Shown here: piece after piece, positions 1 to 5,184 of the stretch
Position numbering within the stretch: position 1 is the stretch's first letter
Layout: every line of letters starts with the position of its first letter
Assembly (NCBI GenBank): GCA_012511995.1
Contig: JAAZFA010000424.1
Span: 1-6,000, forward strand
Direction of reading: 5' to 3'
From: Thermoproteota archaeon
Lineage (GTDB): Archaea; Thermoproteota; Bathyarchaeia; Bathyarchaeales; Bathycorpusculaceae
DNA length: 6,000 nt
Translations under genes and position numbers: made by a program
Notes under the pieces: model-generated
What the model saw: only the letters and a program-made list of their open reading frames with translations
What the model was told of the DNA's origin: nothing
Databases searched by the model: none

Positions 1-1468
1 CAGTATAGTACTGCCTGAGTGCTTGCTCTTTGCGGTCTTTAGCTGTCTGTAATTCTGATAGGTCGAATTTACCTATTTCAAATACTAACGCATCACGGTC
101 TCTAAACTGTTCAGCTGCAAGATTTTGAAATGCTTCCAACTCGGTGATAAGTGTTTTAAGATTTGCTTCTTCTTCAGTGATCCGCACCTTTAAATCAGCA
201 CCCCTCGTTAAACAGTTCTGGAGGCTAGTATGGGATTCTACCGCAATCGTCTTGTTTTTCTGTAATGCGATGACTTCTAAACGAATACGATTGATGGTCT
301 GTTCTCTTTCGCGATTTTCTCGTTTTATACTCGATAACAAGTCAGTTCTATAACTGCCCAGTAGTGCTTGATTGCAGATTGGGCATTTGCCTTTGTCCGT
401 TTCTGCAAGTGTAGCTGCTCTTTTTTGGTCTTGAATGATGCTTCTTGAAGTAGCTTCCTGTTCAGCTCTCATCTGGGTGATTTTATCATCAATTTCGGCT
501 ATAAATGTGGCAAGCTGTTCATACGGTTGATTTACTGGTAATCCTGCCTGTTCAAGTCTGCTTAGACAAAGCTTCATTTGATTGTCAAGCGAAGCTTGTC
601 GTTGAAGAAGGTTATCTACAATTGTTTTTTTACCCTCAATCCGCTCAGTTACTATGCCTATGTTCTTGTTCATGTTGGTGATGTTGGCGTTTAGTTTCAC
701 TTCTTTCCGTTTGAGTTCTTCATAGGCAAGCTTCTTCTCTTCTGAGCGTTTCAGGCGTAAATCAGCTTCTTCTAGTGCACGTTTAGCCACTGTAAGCTTT
801 TGTGTTTGATTTTCAAGATCCATTTCTAAAAGCATAAATTCTTCGCTTATTCTGTTGTACTCAGTGCTAAGCTTCTCTAAACCAGCAACATCCGGTTCCT
901 TTTCATAGACTCTTTTCTCGGTTTCAAAGTCCCGTTGGTATTGTGCAATGTTACTCCACGCAACCTCATAATCTGAAAGGCCAAAAAGTTCATCGAGGTT
1001 TGTTTGTCTGTCACGAGGTTTAGCATCAAGTAACTGCTTTAGGTGTTCCTGACGAAACCAGACGATCTCTCGGTATAACTCTTTATCTAAACCAGTGATA
1101 GCTTTAAGTTGCTCTGCAACTGCTTCGGTTTTCATACTAGCAATAAGTCTATTGTTTTCATATAGTTTGAGTTGTTCGGGATTTTGCGTTATGCTTTTGC
1201 CCTTACGATTTAGTCCACGAGTTAGTTTATACATATTGCCGTTTTGGTTAAATTGTACCGTAACCCGGCAACAATCCGTGCCTTCACGTAACAAGTATTC
1301 AAAACTACGGCTGATAGCATCCCCAAAGAGTGCAAAATCGATTGCATAGAGTACACTAGATTTGCCACAACCCACCCCGCCGACTACGCAGTTAAAACCA
1401 TGCGTAAACGGTACTGTTGATTTGATATGGCTACGAATGTTCTCCAAAACAACAACATCGATTTTCAT
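1..1468 (-). CDS. rad50: Rad50/SbcC-type DNA repair ATPase, N-terminal 489 residues (runs off left edge)
   Basis: This is the ATPase partner of Mre11 in double-strand-break processing; by family knowledge ATP binding dimerises the head and gates the nuclease. I read an unbroken minus-strand frame from ATG at 1468-1466 to the window edge. Residues 1-13 end in the Rad50-like ENIRSH stretch, followed by a Walker A loop at residues 30-37 (GGVGCGKS). A Q-loop sits near residue 140 (WFRQEH) and is followed by DELFGLSDYEVAW. From about residue 150 the sequence is charged and heptad-like, as in a coiled coil. A zinc hook CPIC lies at residues 362-365 (bases 385-374), and the returning coil begins after it. 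Signature, Walker B and C-terminal lobe lie outside the window. If the two arms are equal, the full protein would be about 720-750 residues, shorter than the roughly 880 of Pyrococcus Rad50. The start overlaps the mre11 stop by four bases (ATGA). A weak GAGG lies ten bases upstream. Walker A lacks the usual Asn of GxNGSGKS. Confidence 0.93.
   Translation of the reverse strand, partial: MKIDVVVLENIRSHIKSTVPFTHGFNCVVGGVGCGKSSVLYAIDFALFGDAISRSFEYLLREGTDCCRVTVQFNQNGNMYKLTRGLNRKGKSITQNPEQLKLYENNRLIASMKTEAVAEQLKAITGLDKELYREIVWFRQEHLKQLLDAKPRDRQTNLDELFGLSDYEVAWSNIAQYQRDFETEKRVYEKEPDVAGLEKLSTEYNRISEEFMLLEMDLENQTQKLTVAKRALEEADLRLKRSEEKKLAYEELKRKEVKLNANITNMNKNIGIVTERIEGKKTIVDNLLQRQASLDNQMKLCLSRLEQAGLPVNQPYEQLATFIAEIDDKITQMRAEQEATSRSIIQDQKRAATLAETDKGKCPICNQALLGSYRTDLLSSIKRENREREQTINRIRLEVIALQKNKTIAVESHTSLQNCLTRGADLKVRITEEEANLKTLITELEAFQNLAAEQFRDRDALVFEIGKFDLSELQTAKDRKEQALRQYYT
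1465..1468 (-). promoter_or_regulatory. ATGA stop/start overlap coupling mre11 and rad50
   Basis: The mre11 stop TGA (1467-1465) and the rad50 start ATG (1468-1466) share bases on the minus strand. This supports one polycistronic message and translational coupling of two subunits of the same complex. A GAGG about ten bases before the ATG (1482-1479) may help reinitiation. Confidence 0.85.
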
Positions 1469-2670
1469 TTTGAAAGTTCCTCGATGACTTGCTTGACTTT
1501 CTCATCTTGCTTTCGCGTTAAAGGGTCAATCAAATTAAGTGCACCAGTTGCAAGCTTTTTTGCCTCTTCTTGACCGTAACGGTCAGCGAAAATCTGCAAA
1601 AAGTATTCATAAGCTTTAGTTTTAAGGTCTTTGAATTCACCTTCAAATATAGACCGGACAACTTCATCGGAGACAGCGGTCTCTTTAAGATGAACGATGG
1701 GATGCACATACAATGCTTTTCGGGCAGCAAAGCGAATTCTGGGTATATCCACCTCTGTACGACTAGCTTCTGCAGGTAGAGTACCTCTTAAAACTGGCAC
1801 TATAATTACGTCTGGTTCATCGGCGTCTTGTACCATCTGCACAGTTTGTTCAGTAATTCTGGTTGACGCCATCCCAGAATAATCATACTCCATAATGATG
1901 AACCTGCGGGGTGACATCAACTCAATAAGCTCACAGTTTACCTGACATTGCTCGTCAACCTGAACATAATAGAATCCTTTGGTGATCGTTGCTTCGTCAT
2001 AGCCTACGGTTTCTGTACAGCCACTGTAAACTAAGATACCATCTTTGAATTTGCCCTGATGTCGATCATGGATGTGTCCGCCAGCATAGTAGCAAAAACC
2101 TTCAGGCAGATAATCTGGTGATATTTCAGCTTCAATATATGGCGGCTTTATGTCGGGTAAATCGACGGCGCCATGGAATACAAAAATGTTAGCAACATCT
2201 GGTTTGGGAATCGGCGGATTTTCTGCCATGAACCTTGGCAACGCGTCGTCGGTTTTACGCCGATTGTGATAGTTAGGAATGCCATAGACGTAGCAACAAT
2301 CCTGTTTGCTCCAGCATGCACCTCGATGTCTAGGTAGATGGTAGATTAATCCAGCACTATCCAGGGGGTAAAGAATTGTACTGGTAATAGTGTTTGGTGC
2401 AGAATCATGAGACCCATCGACGGTTAGGACGGGGATACCTGCGTCTTTTAAGCGTTTGAAACTACGAATAGTATTCTCTAACGTATGATTGGAGGGTCTA
2501 GCTTGATGGAAGAGGTCCCCTGCGATTATCATAAAATCGGGTTTTAACTCGATTGTTTTATCCACAAGCTCGCTAAACGCGTTGTCGAAATCTTGCCTAC
2601 GTACCTCTAACCCATATTGGGAGTAGCCTAAATGTAGGTCGGAAGCATGGACAAAACTGAAAGCCTTCAA
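1465..2670 (-). CDS. mre11: Mre11/SbcD-type DNA double-strand-break repair nuclease
   Basis: Predicted calcineurin-fold phosphoesterase of 401 residues that acts with Rad50 as a manganese-dependent exo/endonuclease on DNA ends. Phosphoesterase motifs occur in order: DLHLG at residues 11-15 (D11, H13), GDLF at 51-54 (D52), GSHD at 86-89 (H88), FHG with H166, and GGHIH at 197-201 (H199, H201). The stretch after it, DGILVYSGCTE, is typical of archaeal Mre11. Residues from about 250 onward form the capping domain, and a helical charged tail from about 350 probably binds the Rad50 coiled coil. Length fits archaeal Mre11. The start is TTG at 2670-2668; motif I begins only ten codons later, so no internal start is possible, and an in-frame TAA lies at 2703-2701. 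Purine-rich GAGAGGGGA directly abuts the TTG, too close for a normal ribosome site, so a leaderless transcript is plausible. Oddity: metal-binding motif III has Ser87 where Asn is usual. Confidence 0.95.
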   Translation of the reverse strand: MKAFSFVHASDLHLGYSQYGLEVRRQDFDNAFSELVDKTIELKPDFMIIAGDLFHQARPSNHTLENTIRSFKRLKDAGIPVLTVDGSHDSAPNTITSTILYPLDSAGLIYHLPRHRGACWSKQDCCYVYGIPNYHNRRKTDDALPRFMAENPPIPKPDVANIFVFHGAVDLPDIKPPYIEAEISPDYLPEGFCYYAGGHIHDRHQGKFKDGILVYSGCTETVGYDEATITKGFYYVQVDEQCQVNCELIELMSPRRFIIMEYDYSGMASTRITEQTVQMVQDADEPDVIIVPVLRGTLPAEASRTEVDIPRIRFAARKALYVHPIVHLKETAVSDEVVRSIFEGEFKDLKTKAYEYFLQIFADRYGQEEAKKLATGALNLIDPLTRKQDEKVKQVIEELSK

Positions 2671-2690
2671 TCCCCTCTCGCTCTTAACAG

Positions 2691-2704
2691 TTAATTTAAT
2701 TTAG
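2691..2704 (-). promoter_or_regulatory. candidate archaeal TATA-like element for mre11-rad50
   Basis: On the minus strand this reads CTAAATTAAATTAA, an A/T-only core centred about 27 bases upstream of the TTG start of mre11. Archaeal TATA boxes are normally centred 25-27 bases before the transcription start, so transcription could begin at or beside the start codon. That would give a leaderless message and explain why no well-spaced Shine-Dalgarno sequence is seen. The background is AT-rich, so the match could be chance. Confidence 0.35.
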
Positions 2705-2706
2705 TA

Positions 2707-2718
2707 AGTGTTTACACT
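2707..2718. repeat. 12-base palindrome AGTGT-TT-ACACT upstream of mre11
   Basis: AGTGT at 2707-2711 and ACACT at 2714-2718 are perfect inverted arms around TT. The element lies just beyond the TATA-like sequence of mre11. A related half, TTTAACACTA at 2741-2750, resembles TTTACACTAG at 2711-2720, about 30 bases away. The position would suit an operator for a dimeric archaeal regulator. Short palindromes are frequent in AT-rich DNA, so this is only a candidate. Confidence 0.25.
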
Positions 2719-2850
2719 AGCAATTTTTAAGGTTTTACTATTTAACACTATATCCCTGCAATCCAGTGGCCATTGCAATTAAGCCGTGATTTATCAACAC
2801 ATATGACACGTTACATCTAGACGTAGAGACTAAGTATTTAATGGTATAAC

Positions 2851-3088
2851 ATGTTCTTCATTCTATTATATCTCGGACTTGTTTTAGCCGTTGGATTTTC
2901 CCTAAGAACTTATTTTTATGCGCCAACGTTCAAAATAGGCAATGTATGGGCTCTTTAGTGCTTCCTTTAATGTTGAATTATTCCTTTACACCGATATTTG
3001 CATTACAATCTGGCTTAGCTTAGGCGTGATTGGTTTAATCTTAGTTAATAATCTAAAAATTATGTTTAAAGTCTATTGGTTGGTTTAA
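2851..3088 (+). pseudogene. small two-helix membrane protein split into two overlapping frames (possible frameshift)
   Basis: I do not recognise the family. Frame A (ATG 2851 to TAG 2956-2958) encodes 35 residues: a hydrophobic helix at residues 2-16 (FFILLYLGLVLAVGF), then RTYFYAPTFKIGNVWAL. Frame B (ATG 2942 to TAA 3086-3088) encodes 48 residues, with a second hydrophobic segment IWLSLGVIGLILV and a basic tail NNLKIMFKVYW. The frames overlap at 2942-2958 and differ by one base. Loss of one base in the GGG at 2948-2950 or the TTT at 2954-2956 would join them into a roughly 80-residue protein with two transmembrane segments. No Shine-Dalgarno sequence precedes either ATG. It could be a decayed gene, a sequencing or assembly error, two separate small peptides, or chance open frames in T-rich DNA. 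The protein-like composition on both sides of the break favours a single disrupted gene. Confidence 0.4.
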
Positions 3089-3125
3089 TGTACAAATATT
3101 ATCATTTCTACGAAATATTGTTAAT

Positions 3126-3146
3126 GTTTTAATTTCTTTCTTCTCT
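3126..3146 (+). terminator. candidate T-rich termination tract
   Basis: A pyrimidine-rich run (TTTTAATTTCTTTCTTCTCT) follows the split membrane gene by about 40 bases. Archaeal RNA polymerase often terminates at T-rich tracts in the non-template strand without a hairpin. The whole area is T-rich, so the call is weak. Confidence 0.2.
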
Positions 3147-3176
3147 AAGGAATCTCTTTGGTGAGTATTGCTGTGA

Positions 3177-3186
3177 TTTTTAATGG
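3177..3186 (+). promoter_or_regulatory. candidate TATA-like element for the glycosyltransferase operon
   Basis: TTTTTAATGG is centred about 24 bases before the GTG start at 3205, a spacing that fits a leaderless archaeal transcript. No Shine-Dalgarno sequence precedes that GTG. A second AT-rich stretch at 3191-3199 would instead place transcription near 3221 and favour the ATG at 3250. Both are weak matches. Confidence 0.22.
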
Positions 3187-3204
3187 CTAATCTTTTTATG
3201 TTCG

Positions 3205-4080
3205 GTGGAGAGTAATAATAATAGTTTTCAAGTTTCCCATCGAAATTTGATGGACCATTTTTGGAGCAAGTACTGTTTGTTGGATTCTAAGCCGCAACTC
3301 TCAGTTGTAGTCCCTGCATATAATGAGGCTAAAAGAATAGAGAAAACGCTAAACGGTCTGATCTGTCCCAATAGGTTGTTTGCTGATAAAACGTGTGAAG
3401 TTTTGATTGTGATGGATGGTTGTACTGACAACACGCCTCTTATTGTCAAAGAAATAATAAATCACAATCAAAATGCTACTGCTCTGGTTTTTCCTTCAAG
3501 GCTAGGTAAGGGTGGTGCAATCATGCAAGCGTTAAAGTATGCAAAAGGGGATGTTATTGCTTTTATTGACGCGGATGGGTCTGTTTCCCCTGAAGAGTTG
3601 CATAAACTTGTAATGTTAACGGATTGTTATGATTTGATTATTGGTTCACGTTATCGGGTGGATTCAAAAATTGGGTGCAAACGGTCGTTTAAACGGACTT
3701 TGATGAGTAGAACGTTCAATGTCTTTTCAAAGTTTTTGTTTTGGCGTTTACACGACATTAAGGATACCCAATGTGGTGTTAAGGTATTCTCTAAACGGTT
3801 GTTTGATATTATTCAGAGTGATTTGTTAATTACTGACTTTGCTTTTGACGTTAACTTGATTTATTCGTCGTTGAGTTTTGGGTTTAAAGTTAAGGAAATT
3901 GGTGTAACTTGGATGGATAAGGATGGAAGTAAATTATCCGGTAGTTTTTTGAAGCAATCATTTATCATGCTTTTCTCTCTTACTCGGCTTCGGCTTTATT
4001 ATAGTAGATTTAGGAAAATCTTAAAATGGCGTGGATTCGATGTTTCTACTAGGCTCTTTTATTTGTGGTCGAGAACTTGA
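3205..4080 (+). CDS. family-2 glycosyltransferase, dolichyl-phosphate sugar synthase type (DPM1/ALG5/AglJ-like)
   Basis: Likely transfers a sugar from a nucleotide donor to a polyprenyl (dolichyl) phosphate on the cytoplasmic face of the membrane; this specificity is inferred. The 291-residue protein has a full GT-A domain. It contains VVVPAYNE (34-41), the donor-binding DGCTDNT (71-77), RLGKGGA (99-105), the metal-binding DADGS (122-126), IIGSRYR (145-151), DTQCGVKVF (187-195) and FAFDVNL (212-218). The last four blocks together are characteristic of ALG5/DPM1-like enzymes rather than generic GT2. No strong transmembrane helix is seen; the C-terminus is basic and amphipathic. The start is GTG at 3205, with an in-frame stop at 3181-3183; ATG at 3250 (residue 16) is an alternative that keeps the whole catalytic domain. 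The gene is first in a three-gene glycosyltransferase run and overlaps the next by 16 bases. The donor sugar cannot be told. Confidence 0.88.
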   Translation: MESNNNSFQVSHRNLMDHFWSKYCLLDSKPQLSVVVPAYNEAKRIEKTLNGLICPNRLFADKTCEVLIVMDGCTDNTPLIVKEIINHNQNATALVFPSRLGKGGAIMQALKYAKGDVIAFIDADGSVSPEELHKLVMLTDCYDLIIGSRYRVDSKIGCKRSFKRTLMSRTFNVFSKFLFWRLHDIKDTQCGVKVFSKRLFDIIQSDLLITDFAFDVNLIYSSLSFGFKVKEIGVTWMDKDGSKLSGSFLKQSFIMLFSLTRLRLYYSRFRKILKWRGFDVSTRLFYLWSRT

Positions 4081-5183
4081 CTTCTCAGTCTTCTGTATTA
4101 GGTGAAAATTCTTCTTACTCAATTAATATCCCAGAAAGCGGCGGTGTTAAAGGTATTTCTGTTCTGATCCCGACTTTTAATCCTGATATTTCTGATATTA
4201 GAGAGATTCTTGAAAAGTTGGCAAAACAAGATTACCCGTTTTTTGAGGTTATTATAGCTAATGACGGTAGGGATTTTTATAGTGACGTTGCTGATATTTT
4301 ATCTAACTCGTCGGTTTTTCATTATCGTAACAACAATTGCAATCTTGGTTTGTATGGTTCTATTAAAGAAAACATGCAGTACTGTCGATATGATCATATT
4401 TTAGTTCTTGAACAAGATATTGTTCCTATTAGTTCACAGTACTTGACCTGTTTAAACGCGCTTTTAGAGTCTTCTCCTGATAGTGTGGTGACCTCTAAAC
4501 TAGTTATAGCAGCTAATACCGACTATAAGAAATATATTTTCTATAAAAGACGAATTAAAAACCTTCAAACATTCGATCGGCAAAACGTTGATTTGTCTTC
4601 AAACAGGATTGAAGAAACTGAAATTGCATTCACTAAAGCGGATTTACTAGACAAGCATATCCTTGCTCAACTTTTTTTAAAAGGGTCAATTAACGTTTTC
4701 ACAGCTCAAGATATCATATTGACTTCGATTGTTCATGAAAACAAGAAATTAGTAACTAGTGATGCTACTGCATGTGAGATTGGTTTACGTGATCCCTGGA
4801 AGACAGGTTTTTTCTTAAGAAAGGAGCTTCTTTATGGTACTTCCGTGTTGGATGCTTGGCGGCATTCTAATAAAAATTGGTTAATTTCTACAAGTTATTT
4901 TAGGGAGAAAGTTTCAAGGGTATTATTCGTAGGTTTTGAAGTGGTTGCTTTTTTGGTTTTCTTTTTGTCGTTTTTGTTAGGTGCGTCGGTCTTGCCGGTT
5001 GTGTTTTTGGGGTTATTTTTTGGGATAGCTTTTTTTTATTCGCAGATGATTTTGGTTCAGGTTGGTTTTTGGAGTTTTTGGCTTCAAAGTGGGAGGCGTT
5101 TGTCTTGGGTTTTTGCGTCTGGTTTTTTTGTTGTTTTGCTTGATGTTGCTTATGCTTTGGGTATTCTTCGGAGGTTGATGTAG
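4065..5183 (+). CDS. membrane-anchored family-2 glycosyltransferase
   Basis: A 372-residue protein: an N-terminal GT-A catalytic domain and a C-terminal membrane part. Visible motifs are VLIPTFNP (33-40), the donor-site ANDG (65-68), NLGLYGSI (93-100), a metal-site block LEQDI (115-119) where D118 is probably the ligand, and AQDIILT (214-220) at the usual place of the catalytic acidic pair. RKELLYGTSVLDAWR (252-266) resembles the acceptor-side helix of GT2 enzymes. Three hydrophobic segments at about 285-307, 308-331 and 345-366 should anchor it, with the catalytic domain probably cytoplasmic. The chosen start is GTG 4065, overlapping the upstream gene by 16 bases; TTG 4077, giving a TTGA four-base overlap, is an alternative. 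The glycan and linkage cannot be deduced; a role in a surface polysaccharide or N-glycan is inferred from the neighbours. The canonical first Asp of DxD is replaced by Glu. Confidence 0.85.
   Translation: MVENLTSQSSVLGENSSYSINIPESGGVKGISVLIPTFNPDISDIREILEKLAKQDYPFFEVIIANDGRDFYSDVADILSNSSVFHYRNNNCNLGLYGSIKENMQYCRYDHILVLEQDIVPISSQYLTCLNALLESSPDSVVTSKLVIAANTDYKKYIFYKRRIKNLQTFDRQNVDLSSNRIEETEIAFTKADLLDKHILAQLFLKGSINVFTAQDIILTSIVHENKKLVTSDATACEIGLRDPWKTGFFLRKELLYGTSVLDAWRHSNKNWLISTSYFREKVSRVLFVGFEVVAFLVFFLSFLLGASVLPVVFLGLFFGIAFFYSQMILVQVGFWSFWLQSGRRLSWVFASGFFVVLLDVAYALGILRRLM
5170..5175 (+). promoter_or_regulatory. strong Shine-Dalgarno sequence for the third glycosyltransferase
   Basis: GGAGGT lies nine bases before ATG 5185, inside the last codons of the upstream gene, and fits the CCUCC end of 16S rRNA. 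It fixes the start of the third gene. It contrasts with the absence of such a site at the first gene of the operon, a pattern common in archaea that mix leaderless first genes with SD-led internal genes. Confidence 0.7.
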
Positions 5184-5184
5184 T

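Larger units (their letters stand above)
2671..3204. other. divergent AT-rich intergenic region
   Basis: 534 bases separate the leftward mre11-rad50 operon from the rightward glycosyltransferase operon. The first 180 bases (2671-2850) hold only the TATA-like element and palindrome. The middle (2851-3088) holds two overlapping plus-strand frames that look like a split small membrane gene. The last 116 bases (3089-3204) are T-rich with no convincing gene; they hold a pyrimidine tract and a weak TATA-like element. I saw no tRNA, CRISPR unit, insertion-sequence end or long repeat here. Confidence 0.7.

Noticed and set aside
144..353. Plus-strand frame of 69 codons
   Set aside because: It lies antisense to the rad50 coiled-coil region, which is open throughout on the minus strand.
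1095..1349. Plus-strand frame of 84 codons with hydrophobic stretches
   Set aside because: It is antisense to the rad50 ATPase head, including sequence next to Walker A; hydrophobicity is a by-product of the opposite strand.
1570..1882. Overlapping short frames on both strands inside mre11
   Set aside because: They are shadows of the mre11 C-terminal domain with no start signal or recognisable motif.
2671..3204. Possible tRNA, small RNA or CRISPR unit in the intergenic region
   Set aside because: No cloverleaf-like pairing, no TTC-loop sequence and no spaced repeat of CRISPR length could be found by eye.
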